A stretch of DNA of 64,000 nucleotides from Torymus aiolomorphi (taxonomy: Eukaryota; Arthropoda; Insecta; Hymenoptera; Torymidae). How positions within the stretch are numbered: position 1 is the first letter of the stretch; every line of letters begins with the position of its first letter. A model generated the notes under the pieces. The model had not been told where the DNA came from, did no database searches, and saw nothing but the letters and a program-made list of their open reading frames with translations. The DNA lies in NCBI GenBank assembly GCA_036365515.1, contig CM070873.1, positions 230,198,876 through 230,262,875 on the forward strand. Direction: 5' to 3'. Both the position numbers and the translations under genes were made by a program. Below, in pieces: positions 23,701 to 37,720 of the stretch.

Positions 23701-26700
23701 AAGCTCCGGGTGGGGAAAGCTCTCCCAGACGACGACCACGACGACGACACAGCCGCGGGGGTGTCTATACTCTCTCTCTCGCGCGCGCGAGCTCGCTTTG
23801 TGTCGCTGTGCGAGTGTGTCGATGGGAGGGGGGAGAGAGAGGCGACGCCGGGGTTGCTAGACCTGGCGCGCGCATGCATTGACCCTGCCGACCTAGTTCA
23901 TAGAGCAAGGCTAGCGCTCTCGCGGAAACTTGCCGTTTGACGAACCTGTTAACACACAGAGTGAGAAAAATAGTGTGTGGTGCGCATGTGTATGTGTGTG
24001 AGCGGAGTTGCGCCCCTCCTCGCGCACGCGCAGAATACTGCCATATACACATACTGCAGGTTTTGATTTTTGTTTCGTTAGCGCGCGGAAAGATTGTTAT
24101 ACGTGTTATTTCTCGGCCGAAATTTTCTCTCTCGACGGGGCGCGAGGAACATACACATATCGCACCGCCTGGGCTTAACCTTCGGCTGTTTCATTGATCC
24201 ACGCGGTCGCTACTCGCGCGCTCGCAACATATACACGCGGCGGCGGCACAGCTAGCTTGCCGGCATTCTTATGCAAGAGGCGGCGAGGGAGCGCTTATCG
24301 ACGCAGCCAGAGCGCTTCGAGCGCCCGTTAATTATGCACCGCTTGATATGGAAATAACCTTTCGCGCGATTCGTCGTCGTCGTCGCTGTCGTTCGTTCGC
24401 TCGGTCTCCTCGGGCTTCGTCGTCGTCTCGTGAATTAGTAACGTCCTCTCTCGCTAGCTGCGGTGTATGTATCGATTCTTACGTGTGGGTATATAATGAC
24501 TCTCCGCGTGCGTTGGAGAGGATCGCGTGCACGGCGACGTGAATTCGTTGCGCGCACGGAAAAGAGGCAGAAACGCGATGGAAATTTATTGCGGGGCTAG
24601 CGCCGGTTGTAGCATACATAGTGTATAGCTCGGAGAGAATGAGGGAAAAAGAGAAGAGCCGACTTTTCAAGAGGTAATACACCGGGGGCTGATGTATATG
24701 GTATATGCGAAAGTTTTACGTTTCCATTGCGCGCGCGCGCGCGCGAGCCTGCCGCGGGGATATTTGAAAATTTGTTGTTTATGTGTGTGTGTGCATGCGT
24801 ATGTGTGTAGAGCTACTGTGGGAGACGAGAGTGATATTTATGGATGACGGGAATGATTAGTACTTTGCTTCGGCTCCGCCGTGGCTATAGGTCTCTCTGT
24901 AATTTTCCGCAACGGACGGGGGGTTATTTTATATTTTATAATTCTGTAAAGAGCGCGGATAGTACGCGGTATCGACGATTAAAGTTCAATGATGTTTTGA
25001 GAGATTGATAGAGAAAATCGAGCTAAATGAACAAGAATATAATTCACCTGCACATATATGGACACATCACGAGTTAAGTAAAATAATTCACAGCATATAA
25101 GCTTATCTGATTACAATCGCGTATTATAGCCAAAGCTCGCGAACGTCGAGCATTTGCATAAATGCTACATGCTAGACGAGAGAGTGACATCGCTCCCCTC
25201 GCGCATGCGAATCATCATAACACGGGTAATCGCGCACGCGCGAAGTAGTAGCTCGCCCGCGCGAGTGCGAACGATGCATTTATATACGCGCCATGCCAAA
25301 ATAGATATGAGCGCGAATTATAAACGCGCTCTTTATCGCGGGCGAATGTACATTAGCAACGAACGCATATGCTTAACTTCAAACAGCGCGCGCTGTTTAT
25401 GTAGCGCGCGTACGCGCGCATTGCACCGTGCGATATATACGTGCGAGCGGGGCTATCGCCTTCTTTGTTTTAATAATAAAAGCGAACGCGTGTTTAAGAA
25501 AGATGATGGCGGGTGAGGAAGGGGAGGAATATATGCAAATGTGCGCGACATTGTGTGTATATGCAGCGAGAATCGGTGCGAGCGTATGTAGGAGTGATAA
25601 TTGCGCGCCAGAATTCGGCGGTCTTTGCTCGATTAATCTAGTTTGACGATGATTCGTAAAACGTCGGGTGAAATGGCTGTGATAATAGGACGAAAGAGAG
25701 CTTTCTGGACGGTTCGCTGAAAAATAAAGTCACATGGCGACGGAAGACAAATAAATAAATTATTGTTGAATGAAAGACTATGAAATTATGTAGTATTGTT
25801 TTTTAATTAAATAATGTAGTTTCATAATTTCCATCAACATTTCGACAAAAATTTGATACAGCTATTATCACTCGCATTAACAGGTTAGTGCTACATGGTA
25901 CATATTTGTATCATGAACTTTTACGAATCATAGACATTTAGAACCCTTGTATAATTAAAATTATAAACTAAATTAATTAAATGCGAATATTTTTGAAAAC
26001 CTTATGATTTCATATAATAGAAAGAAGACAAATTATTATGAAATGTTTATAATTTTAATAAATTTTAACTAAATATATAAAATTTTATGAAATACGATTA
26101 TAATGGGTTTAGCATTGAACCCGTTCAAATTTCTTTTAGCTGATTATTCATTTATTCATTTTAAAATTCCGACATCTCATAATTTTTTTATTCATTTCAC
26201 GTAATGACAAATCGATCGAGTACGTCTTTGTCTGCGGGAGCTTAATTTTAACACAGCCTACTTATCAGTCGATTAATTTATCATTAAATACAAATGCCAT
26301 TAATGAGAACGACTTTTTGACATTCATTCGCCGCTCCAACCTGATTACACCGATCATCGTTGCAGATTACTGACATCTGAACTCGCGCGATAAGTTTCGC
26401 GCGTGCGCGCAACGTTCGATAACCCTGCTCTATAATGCATCGCTTACTGCACAGCTCTCGATAATTTCTCCCAGTGGCTTCAATTCCCAAACAAAGAAAC
26501 ACAAACGTCGAAAACCAAATCACCGACGTCCCTGTACTTCAACGGACATCAGAGACCCAAATCGTGATTTCCCAGCCCATCACCGGTTGGTATGACGTAC
26601 ACGTTCGTATAATTCCCGCGCCACGACAAAACGTGCGCCAACATCTGCATGCATGGGATCTCTGTAGGGTAATAATAAGGGCGAGCTGCGGCGATTACCC

Positions 26701-27524
26701 GAGCGACGTTGTTATAATTGTGGGATCGACCACCGCGAGTTGGCAGCGATCCCGCCCTTGCGAGTGTGTGTGTGTGTGTGTATCGCAACCCTGGCTAGTG
26801 CGCACACACGTGCGCTAAAAATATATCTGCGAGAGAAAGAGCAGCCGACCGGTGCAAAAGTCGAGAGAGGTAGAGAGCGAGGTGATGCCAAGAACCCGCA
26901 CGAACAAAGCGCGGGCTGTCGAGAGGTGCTGCATGCTCGTGATGGTTTTCTTCTTCGTGGGCGAGGGTGACGTCGGCTAGGTCGATGAGCCGGTCGATAG
27001 TGGACGAAAGCTGACGCGAAATGCTGCTCCGTAATTCTCGAAGTGTCTTAAAGGCGGTTCTTTTTGGGGAGAAATGTGGGACTTTATGTGTGGAAGTTTG
27101 CTTGAAATTTTGTATGATAAAAGGGTATTATTAATCTTTTGGAAAAATACATGAACAGAAGAAACGTTAAAACGTATAAATTTTGTCTTCAATTGCGTCA
27201 TTCTATTAACTGCTTTAAAATTGTAATTTGAGATTCATTTATAACCGTCCATTTCGCAATATTCAAATGTTCCGCAAATCGTTTGCAAATATGGTTGTGA
27301 ATTTAAATTCAAATATTTATCATGACTTTTCTACGGATCATCCCATTTCAGTTTTAAATGCATATCTGCATAAATTATTGTTGAGATTACATTATTGACA
27401 AACTTTTCTATATACGGGAGAATCCACATAATTTTTGCCGGTTTCCCCGAGCTATGATTAAAATTTCATTGGGATTTTAATTTCATGCATAGAACGACTT
27501 CGTAATACGGATTTTGTTGTATCA
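19600..27524. other. Upstream flank, no gene recognised
   Basis: GC-rich, CpG-rich blocks (19750-21200, 21500-22070, 23130-24700, 25130-25640) alternate with AT-rich ones (22300-22990, 25730-26300, 27050-27500). The longest open stretch, plus strand 21222-22169, begins at a TTG and is mostly CT-rich simple sequence. Minus-strand donors such as TTC/GTAAGT near 20023 occur without a convincing exon. Confidence 0.5.
20641..20733 (+). repeat. (GT)46 microsatellite
   Basis: A perfect GT tract of 93 bases in a CpG-rich block. Alternating purine-pyrimidine of this length can adopt Z-DNA; no gene is tied to it. Confidence 0.95.
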
Positions 27525-27846
27525 CTAGCAAAATCTAAACGCACTGCGCGCGTGTATACTATTTTGTTTTTGATATTGAGGATATATATAATTTTTCATT
27601 ATGATTTCATTTTAATTCGTTTAAATGATATGATAATCAGATCATTTTTCAAAGCATGACAAAATTAATCTTTTTATTCTAATTTGATTTAATTATTTAG
27701 TTTTAAATAGTCAAGAATAAAATTTCAATTTCAAAAATTAAAATGTAGCAGAAGTAACGAATTTTCGTACCTATTTCTTACAAACCAATCAAAATCAATC
27801 TTTAAATGCTTCACAACAATCCGGCCATCGTTTTTTTAAGAGTAGA
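27525..27846 (-). mobile_element. Helitron-like non-autonomous element, copy 3 (inverted)
   Basis: Reads on the minus strand from TCTACTCTT at 27846 through ACGATGGCCGGATTGTTGTG to a GC hairpin and CTAG at 27528-27525, followed by a T. It aligns along its length with the copies at 19077 and 36394, without the nested insertions of copy 1. No coding capacity. Confidence 0.65.
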
Positions 27847-29770
27847 ATAATATTGATTTCAGCGTCAAAAAATGTAAGCAGCTTCTATAATTGAAACGGG
27901 AATCATTCAGTTAGATAAATCATACATAATTTTTTTTAAACCCAATATAACAAGAGAAAAATTAAAAATATTAATTTTTTCGAAAATTATATTATACGTT
28001 GTTAAAAGTTGAACGGTAAAATACACGATATCACGCAACTGCTTCAGTGTCATGAACATGACCACCTACCTCCTACACTTACGAATACGTGACGGAAAAA
28101 ATACTACACGCGACGTCTACCCCACGCTCACCTATCTCCCCTTTATACGCTTTCTTCCTTCACATTTGACAGTTAAAGGCAACCACAACTATACAGCCGA
28201 TGATACCGATGTACAGCCTTACGTTTATCCACTGTTACGTTATACGCTTAAACTTGCGTCGCCAGCAGCAAGAAAGCTCTACGCATGCATGATACACGTT
28301 CGAGCTCTCTTATATAATTTTCACCTTTCGCGGCAACTGTCTACTGCGCGTACGTCACACACGTTTTGCGATAACGGGGCGCATCGTCGGCGGGCACATT
28401 GACAGCTGGTCGTGTCGCGCACGGCAACACATGTTGCTGCTGCTCTCTCGGTCGGAATATAAATATATATAAAAAGAGAGATAAGGCTGACGGGTGCACA
28501 CCTTATCAATCCAAATTTCGCGATAAGCACGGGCGAAAGGAGGCGCAAGGTCAAGTGCGCGTGGGTTTCGCCGGGTCCATGTAGGCGCAAGCAAAAATGT
28601 ATGTGTACTCAATTACCGCGCGGCGCTAGTGTGCGAGTTTATGGACTGGAGTGTGAACTTGAAATTGTCGTGTGCGCGTGGTTCATTGCGTAACTCGAGT
28701 GAGAGGAGGATCAAATTATTTTCATCGAGTGTCTCTGTAAAGAGAGAGGGAGAGAGAGAGAGCAATTGCCTTGAAACAACGAACAGTCGTCGTTTCCACG
28801 CGAGCGTAAGGTTATCGCCCGGCTCGTGACAGTTAAATAAATCGCACGCGCTCATCACTGATTGCAACAAGATATTCTTCTGGAGATTTTTCGATTTCAC
28901 GATTGCGAGCGAAGATGTCGGCGGTGTCAAAGTTTTCCGTGTATATACATGTGTGCAAGGGAATTTTCCGACGCCGAAAAATTATAAGTTTTGCTCTTAT
29001 CACACAGCAAAGAAGTTTATAAGCAATGTGTAACAAAAGTAACTATCAATATAACTGCACAATGTGGTTTAAGAGTTTTATTATTAGGATTAAGGCTTTA
29101 AGTGCTCCCTGGAGACATAATTTATTCCGTAAGCTTGCGATATTCGTATTCTAAAATGTAAAAACTGTTCGAATCAGGCCAAAGGGCGGCATTAATCATT
29201 TCGGATATACCTATACCTAAATTTCGATCATTTACATGCCGACGTGCGGCCGCGCAACTTTCGATCTAAATTTTAAACGCACTAAACGCGGACATTCGGC
29301 GTCATCTCCAGGGAAGAGAAAACCTCAACGCGCGGAAAATGCTTGGCTCTCGCGCGCGGACGTTGTTAATTCTCGAGAGGCCGCGGGGCGCAGCCTCATG
29401 AATGAGGAATATACTGGCTGCCACTCCGCTAAAGTTTTTTTTTTTTTTTTTCATTTCAGAGAAGATGCGCGCGCTCTCTCGTGCTAACTAATTCCGCTCT
29501 TTCTTTTGTCGCCGCCGCGGCGCACGTTGAATGACTCCCCCTGACTTACATAACGTCACGCGCGCGCGGCGTTTTTCACCCTCTCCAACGGGTGTATGTT
29601 TGTGTGTGTGTGTGTGTGTGATGAAACACCTACTTTTTATTCGAGCGTGTGTACCGCTGCTGCTACTGCTGCTGCTACAGCTACTACTGCACATGGGAAT
29701 GCTGTTTCCGTTTTTATTCGGCGGCGCGAGTATGCGCATGCACGCGTACTCGTGTCTAAGAGTTAAGGGA

Positions 29771-29773
<3 letters not shown>

Positions 29774-29842
<69 letters not shown>

Positions 29843-29850
29843 TCTCTCTC
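29774..29850 (+). repeat. (CT)n microsatellite
   Basis: A CT tract of 77 bases with one CCC interruption near 29839. Confidence 0.92.
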
Positions 29851-32800
29851 GGTTCAGCTATTGGAAGTCGCATGGTCAATGCAATTGTAATCTTTTAAGT
29901 GCTGATGTTATGTATTAGTTGGCGTGAAGAAGTGCGTGCAGTTTATTAGTAAAGATTGGATGAATTAATGTTTTTCTCACATTAAGTAGATTTATAAATA
30001 CCTACTACATATAATATGTTAGATTAAATATAAAATGAAATTATCTGGCATATATCACAAAATATATGTTTTAAACGAAAAATGTAGAAAGATAGTGGAG
30101 CTTTTTAGTTGCTAATTTCAGTCAAAATTCTTTTTAAATGATATTGATAAATGAGTATCTTATCATTAGCCCTAATAAAGTGCATTTATAATGATTTCAC
30201 AATCAGTGATATCAAGAGTATTATTTCATTCGGTTGATGCATCAGTATATCCGAAGGTTAAAAAATAATCAATCAATTCTTTTGAAAAAAAAATCGGAAA
30301 TATAAATAAAGTTACATAAATTAGTCAATGGAAATATACGTGAACTATAACGTCAGCGCAAAAACACGGTACGATATTTTGCTCCATTTCAATTAGAAGC
30401 TCTCTCGCTCTCTCTCTCCCGAGGAGTTCTAAAAATATACCCGACGATTTATGGGGTCAATGTATGTAACTTTATTTGTTATCTGCATCGCATGTGTTAT
30501 GCAGTGCGTGTTACACATAAACAGCAGATGCGAGTCGTTAGCTTGGCAATTGAGAGCCCATTAATGAATCGACTGTCGGTACACGCACGACAGGCTTCAT
30601 TACAAAAGGCCTTATCACATGAGAACTCACACATGCATAAATATACATATACTCGTGAATGACGATATCGTTATGCATTAATCTTGTTACGGAACGTTTA
30701 AGCGAGTATGGTCTTCGAGAGAATTCACTATCCCTGCGTATGTGCGTGTTCGGAGTGTTTCGCGGCCAGCTTATAGATCGCGCTCGAATTCCTGGCATAA
30801 TTCGACCTTTCTATACGACAATTTATCTTATGAGGAAGTATTTGAGAAAGCAAGTGTGATGAGAAACAATCGTCAAGAAGAAATTATACTCGGTGCTGTG
30901 AAATTGCTCGTGATTCGTTTCATGCTATGTAATAATCGATTCAATAATTGTCAACTATAATAATTAATATTGAAAATTGTTATATGAGATGATATCAGAT
31001 TCAACCAAGTTTTCAGATGCTCAAATCAACATAACTGACATTAATTTGATAACCAAGATTAGCGAATGAAATTGAAGTACGAGAATAATTTATTTTAAAA
31101 TTACACTAATCCGTCAAACTGATGTACCTTATGTCACTTTTAACTCCCGTCAAACCTCGTTATATACTTTACAAAGTCCCGACATCAACTTCTAATAAAG
31201 TAAAACTACCGCGTCAATTATAAATCACGATAAAGTTCCGTGACCTTTTCGTCAACAGAAGCTCCGCTCTCGCGCTAACGATCGCAATCAGGTTACTCAC
31301 ACGCTCACGGAACCACGCTGATGACCTTACGCGCATCTTCGACAATGATGCTCATCATGACTCGATGAACCTTTTACCCGCTAAAAGCATATCGCGCGAA
31401 CCAGCAACAATATATACTTTTGGAATAGTAGTTGTAGCACATACACACACACGTGCCTGAGTACGCGAGAGAGAAATGATTCCTCGTCTCTCGGGGCGCG
31501 CGCGTTGAAAAGCAAAAAGTGAGCTGGAAATATAGACTGCCTTGAATAATAGAGACTACGGTCTATTTATGCCCTGAAATCAATACCCTGCACCTCCTCG
31601 CGTTCGCTCGGCCCGCCGCGCATCCAAGGGTTGCCTCTGTGTATATATGTGCGTGCTGTGCTTTGCTAGCAGAGGAGGCGGCTTTGAGAGAGCCCCGCGT
31701 CGTGCAAGTATACATACGTGTCTCTCTCAGTGTGTGAGTGAGTATATATACCGCTAATGTGCTCGGCCGGAGGTTACTTACACGAGAGCGCCGCGCTCGC
31801 AAGCGGACCCTTCGCGCAGTGGCTTGAAATAAAAAAAAATTTATCTCGTGGCTCGAGCCCGCCTAGACGACGGCGACGACTATACGTTTTTTCTTCCTCC
31901 GCTGTCTCGCACAGACAGCGCGTGGCATAAAGTTAGCGTCGCCGTTCTCTCGTGTGCAGTTCGACGAAAATTCTGCGTAGAGGTGGGGGTCGATATGACT
32001 TATGGCGCGGAAATCTCTCGTTTGATTGATGATGCGCGCGCGCGCTATGCGAGCGCAGTTCGGATAAGTTTTTATCGTTTGATTAATTTGAGGATTTAGT
32101 AGATTCGGAATTTTACATGTGATATTGGGGTGGGGATTATTGATTTTTATATGTTATCAACATTATTTGGAACGTCTTTGAAGGATTTTTCTTTAAAATG
32201 TATAATCATGATAGATATAGATGGAATATGAAAACGTGAGCTGGAAATAACATTTTACTGAAATAAAACTGTTTAATTCAATGAAATATACTTCCTATCT
32301 AACATTTTTTGAAGTATACCTTTGCAAATTAAGATGTACCGTTATTTTTGTTTCATTTGTACTTCACGCTGCAGGGCCACATCGAGGTATATATGCATGA
32401 GGTTAGCTGTACGCTGCGGTTTAACATACTTGCCACAGGACGCTACTGCAGCCTTTGATGATGAAAGGCCTTATGTATATGTAACGAAGTTATTTAACTA
32501 ACAGGTTGACTAAAATATTTTTACGGGCCAGTGGGACGTAATGCAATTTAACGTGACACACATTGTGAAACTAAAACAATTATAATATATAAAATGGAAT
32601 CTATAGTTATTTTTAAAAGCATTAACTGTAGAACCTAAAAAGATATAGTGCCTTTATGATTATCGCATACTAATTTCCATGAAATTTCTTTAACATGATG
32701 GATAAATGACAACTGAACATTTGTACTATACTAGATCTACTCTAATTAGGGAAAGTAAAAGCGTTAAAACTACAGGCTGTTAGGGTACTAATAAAAAACA

Positions 32801-33697
32801 AAAATGCTGGACGTCTTGAAGGAAGAACGCGCGACAAAGCCAGCGCGCCAAAAAACGTAAAAACACAACTATAGGACCGTGCTCACAAGCGATCTCGCGC
32901 GTGCGCGTGAAGCGCATATTTTTTTCACCTTCCTTATACATAAACTCATCGCGTCATTAGAGTGCACTCGAGGCGAGAAAAAGCGCTGCCGCTGCCTCCG
33001 ACGAGTGACGTTTCGTCGTCGTCGTCCTCTCCTCCGCGGGCGCCGAGCGCTTTATTAAAGCAAGCGCGGAAAAACTCGCGATAAGGTGAAGTAATGGCTC
33101 TGGCGAGGCCTGGGCGACAAAAGAACGACGCGGCGCGTTGCTCTTTGCGCTAGCTTTGCGCCGATTCATATACACCAGCAGCGTGTGGCGCACAAAGAGT
33201 GAAACTCACGAAGGAGGAGGAGGAAAGAAAGCGCAGAATGCGCGCGGAAAAGAAGCATAACACACGAGCAAAGAAGAAGACGAAGAAGAAGCGTCTCGCG
33301 GGCGCATTTGTTTCGCGTGCGTGGGGCAGGTCGGGCGCGTCGATATAAATCACCGCCACCTCCTGTAATTACGCGCGCGGAAATAGACGCGAGTGAGCGC
33401 GCGCGCCTCGGGATAAATAAGCTCTCTTTCTCGCGGGCCGCTCTTTTTCACCCTCCCTCTCTCCTTCGACAAAGACTACGACGACAAATAAGATTAAGGG
33501 AAAAAATCGACGACGACGGCGGCGGAGGAGAGGCATATATACGGTGCTCCATATAGCCGTGCGCTCACGCTCACCGTCATAAATTGCCGACGTAAATGCC
33601 CCCTCTCTCTCTCCGCTCGTCTTCTCTTCCTCTCTCTCTCTCTCTCCTTCCATCCGCGAGCGACGCGCCTTCGACACACTCGCGGCGCTCGCTCCGA

Positions 33698-33699
<2 letters not shown>

Positions 33700-33746
<47 letters not shown>
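33700..33746 (+). repeat. (TC)n microsatellite
   Basis: A perfect TC tract of about 47 bases in a GC-rich, CT-biased block. Confidence 0.92.
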
Positions 33747-33749
<3 letters not shown>

Positions 33750-35409
33750 CGCTCTCCTCTGCACCCCCGCAATAAACGTCGGATTTTTCCGCGCCGCGAG
33801 CGAGCGAGCGACTCGTAAAACGCGCCCGAGAAGGGACGATTCTTTGCGAGCGCGGAAATTTAAGATACTCGCTTCGCGCGTGCGCTCGTGTGTGTGTATG
33901 TGTGCGAAAGAGGGCGAGAGTTTTGCAGCGGAGATGGCGAATGCCGGCGAGATCGCGAAGTAAGAGGTAATAGGAGAGGTAATGAAAGAATATAAATAAC
34001 CGTCCCGCGGGAATGAGAGTTCGGTGGCTGCAGTACCATCGCACACTCGGCGAATTGTATTTCGCTTCTATGCCGTTTGGTGTATCGTTCCGCGGCTTCG
34101 GAGAATGAGCGTCGACAGCGTAAATGGAGAATTCGCTTTTGCCGAAAAGTATATACAAGGGATGAATAAAGTATTTTTTTTTTGTATAATAATATACCCC
34201 GAGCGTTTTTCCTCGATTCGATCACGTCTCGCGAAAAAAATCTCAGAATTTTCCCAAAAATTATTAAATCGGCCACGCTATTGCGTAAGAAGAAGAAAAA
34301 AGAAGTATTTTCATCAACTGCAGCTTCCGTAACTCCTCATTGCTCGAGCCCGTAAAAAACAACGAGAGAAATCAGAGTGGCCTACTTAAAAAATTCAGGC
34401 GCTCGCGCCGCCGCCGTCGTGTGTCAGAAATACTTTCCTCCTCGTTTAGTCTTCCGTTATTTGTTATTCCACATCGTGGCAGGCAGCAGAGGCACGAGCG
34501 CAAAAGGCGGAGAAATGCAAAAAAGCAGCAGCAGCAGCAGCGTCTCGGCGAGCACGAAGAAGAAGAAAAAATAACTCGGAGAGCGCGAGTGCACAGTGCA
34601 CGTACACGCGCACGCGCGCCGCGGAGTAACGTGAGAAGTCGCGACAGCAGCTCTCGCTCGTCGACGGGGCCTCACGTGTCACGTGCGGCCGTTTCAGCAC
34701 GTATATCTTTTCGAAAATTCAAATCTCTCGGGCTTCCCGCGCGAGGAATAACTCCACAACGCGCGCAGCCATACTCGGTGTTATACACAGTGGTGTACTT
34801 ATTTTGGCGCGCAGGCGCGAGCTCTTTTTTGCTACGCTACTCGGGCTTCGCGGAACGTTCCTACTTTGGTGGTCTAATGTTAAATCTCGGCCGCGGTACC
34901 TAATTTATCGGTTTTATTTTGCTCGAGTGATCTGTGCACGCGTTCTCTCGAGAGATAAAAAAGGAGATGCGAGAGGCTTTTATACGCGAACGATCGCTGC
35001 GAAATGCGCGAAAAATGGTCCTGCGGTGAACCGGTTTATCGCGATTATCCTGCAATACTGATAATATTTCGATGCTGCGAGTGTGGCGTAAAGCGAAATA
35101 TATAGGAGGAATTTAATTTTCTTTGTAAACTCTTTAGCTGTTCTTGCAGAATTTGATTGTATTCAACGCGATGTTTGCGAAAGTTTTATTTATCAATGTT
35201 TGATGTAACTTGAGAATGTTGTTGCGCCGTTCCCGAGTCGGAGTTTGTAAATTCAGGCTGTAAATTGAAATTTAACGACCTGTAAGAAGCTGAAATACAC
35301 ATTTTCGCGATAAATGCATTAACGGGGAGTATTACGGATATAGAATTTACCGGAAATGAAAAGCAATGAAAAATTGAAGATCAAATTTCGTAATTTTTGT
35401 AACAATTCG

Positions 35410-36370
35410 TTCTTCTACACTTACTAGGAGACGCCGCGAACTCCGGATCACGGATTCGGCTCAAACTTTACGATATGTTTTTGGATGTAGAAATATAAAG
35501 AAAGCTGCAATATTAGACCCTAACGCTAAAAAAAAACGAAGTTCTGCGCCTTTTTAGCTTTATTTTGAAAGAAGGCTTGAAAAAAACCTCTTCTTGAAAC
35601 GGTAACCATTTAACTCCGGGGAGTCTTAAATATAATTTCAAAAATAGAAAATAAAACTAGAGAAAATGAGCTTTTATTTGCTTTTTTAATAATTACAAAA
35701 TGTTGATTCCTTCAAAAGTTATGTAAGTTTAAAATTGAGCATCGAAAGTGCATCAAAATATACCGGCAGTCGAAATGAGTCTGAAGTTTGCAACGTTGTA
35801 GTGCAACGAAATAAAAAAATATTTGATTTTACTTAAAGTTTATAATAACTAATATTACTTTTGCGTGTAGATTTATTGTTTTATAGTATCAAATAACTTT
35901 ATAACAAAAATTTAGATAACATTTCCATTGCTTGATAACTTTAATTAATTGTAAAAAATTATTTCGTTGTACTCCAACGATGCAAACTTCAGACCCATCA
36001 GTCGAACAGTTTAATTTTAGGGGTTAAACAGTGCATTTTCGATGCTCTATTTTAAACTTTTATAACTTTGGAAGGAATCAACATTTTTTAATTCTTAAAA
36101 AAGAAAATGAAAGCTCATTTTTTTAGTTTTATTTTCTATTTTTGAAATTATATTTAAGACTCCCCGGAGTTAAATGGTTACCGTTTCAAGAAAAGGTTTT
36201 TTTCAAGTCTTTTTTCAAAATAAAGCTAAAAAGGCGCAGAACTTCAGTTTTTTTGAGCGTTAGGGTCTAATATTGCAGCTTTCTTTATATTTCTACATCC
36301 AAAAATATATCGCAAAGTTTGAGATGAATCCATGATCCGGAGTTCGCGGCCTCTCCTAGTGAGAGAAGAA
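35410..36370. mobile_element. 961-base foldback element with arms of about 450 bases
   Basis: The left arm from 35410 and the right arm ending at 36370 are reverse complements over nearly the whole element. Shared landmarks include CTAGGAGA, CGCGAACTCCGGATCA, GGATGTAGAAATATAAAGAA, GCAATATTAGACCCTAACGC, GCGCCTTTTTAGC and AACTCCGGGGAGTCTTAAAT, ending with CGTTG-AGT-CAACGAAATAA near a central region of about 60 bases (35870-35930). No coding capacity. A transcript through it would fold into a long double-stranded hairpin. Confidence 0.8.
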
Positions 36371-36393
36371 TTTATTTATATTTAATAAGAACA

Positions 36394-36709
36394 TCCTCTC
36401 TTCAAAAAACGATGGCCGGATGTTGTGAAGCACTTAAAGAGTAATTTTGATTGGTCTGTAAGGAATAGACGCGAAAATTCGCTACTTCCGCTATACATTT
36501 GAATTTTTGAAATTGAATTTTTATTCTTAATTATTAAAATTAAATAATTAAATCAAATTAGAATAAAAAGATTAATTTTGTCATGCTTTGAAAAATGATC
36601 TGATTACCCTATTATTTAAACTAATTAAAATGAAATCATAATGAAAAATTATATATTCATAACCTAAAAAACAAAATAGTACGCGCGCAACGCGTTTGGA
36701 TTTTGCTAG
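36394..36709 (+). mobile_element. Helitron-like non-autonomous element, copy 2
   Basis: Starts TCCTCTCTT after A36393 and ends CTAG before T36710. The 3' hairpin ACGCG-CGCAA-CGCGT sits about 10 bases before the CTAG. This copy has the cleanest Helitron-type 3' end of the three and lacks the insertions of copy 1. It lies 23 bases after the foldback element. Confidence 0.7.
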
Positions 36710-36722
36710 TATATTAATAATG

Positions 36723-36922
36723 TACTGAGAAATATATTAACTGTCAATATCGCATATTAACTATTAATATCGCATATTAATTGTTAATATCCCATATTAA
36801 CTATTAATATGCGCATATTTGAATAGTTCCGTCGAATATTTCCTTATTTCGCCAAAATCAGCTATTTTAATATTAACAGTTAACATATATATTAAATATA
36901 AATAAATCCTTCTCTCAGTGTA
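36723..36922. mobile_element. Short element with CTGAGA/TCTCAG termini
   Basis: Starts TACTGAGAAATA and ends TTCTCTCAGTGTA, with an interior made of repeated ATATTAACTGTTAATATCGC-like motifs. Termini and motifs relate it to the element at 13563-14183. TATATTAAT is found on both flanks and may be the duplicated target. Confidence 0.55.
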
Positions 36923-37720
36923 TATTAATCAATTAAACCCCTACACTGAAATTTAATAATTTCTCCAACAGTATTTACATGCATAAAGTAAAAAATGAAC
37001 GCGTAGAATCCACGATAAAACATTTAAATAATCCACAAAGTATTCCTCTTTCCAATACCAAAATCATGTCTCACTTTTTTATTACCCGCCCCGTGTACAG
37101 CTCGAAATTTCGCAAAACCGTCTCCCTCGCAGGCTCTTTCCTTCTCGCCATGGCGCATTTGCACTCCCCGTCGTATTCCGGCGACCGGCGTGCGCAAAAG
37201 CCTACATTATTGCGATGCAGAAAATGCTCAATTCATCGACCTACAACGCGGCGGCGACGACTGCATGCAGTAGTACCGCGAGCCGTGAGCAAGACAGAGA
37301 TGCGCGCGCGATGTACCTGAACAAATGATACGTATCGCGCCGGATACGAACTAGACTACAGTCAGACAATCGCGAATGGAAATCAATACGCAGCGCTGCG
37401 CGATTCTCTCTCCGTCTCTCTCTCTCTCTCGCTCTCTCGCTCGCTGTTTCCTCCTTCGCGTCGTCGACATCGCGTTTCCCGCAGAAATCGCAGTTCTCTC
37501 TTCCGCTCACTCGCTCTTTTCAGCGGAGAAGATCTTGAACTATCGCGCCCACGTAATTGGCAATTCCGATATAGTTCGCGTGGCAGCGGAGAGAGATTCG
37601 TTTTCGCGGCGGCGGCGGCGGCAACCGCACGCAATAATCGTGATCGAGTGGTAGAGCATCGGCAGGGAAGAGTACAGTAGGAGGCTACAGAGGAATACAT
37701 AATAAGCGGCAGTGGCTCAC

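Larger units (their letters stand above)
27847..35409. other. Upstream flank, no gene recognised
   Basis: Alternating GC-rich blocks (28240-28860, 29240-29760, 31260-32070, 32860-34900) and AT-rich blocks (29890-30380, 30900-31240, 32100-32760). Long frames on the minus strand at 33369-34158 are products of the (CT)n tract at 33700-33746 and flanking CT-rich sequence. Confidence 0.5.

Noticed and set aside
33369..34158. Minus-strand frames of 190-225 codons rich in Arg and Glu
   Set aside because: They are products of the (CT)n tract and CT-biased flanks; two overlapping frames look equally good, as expected from repeats.
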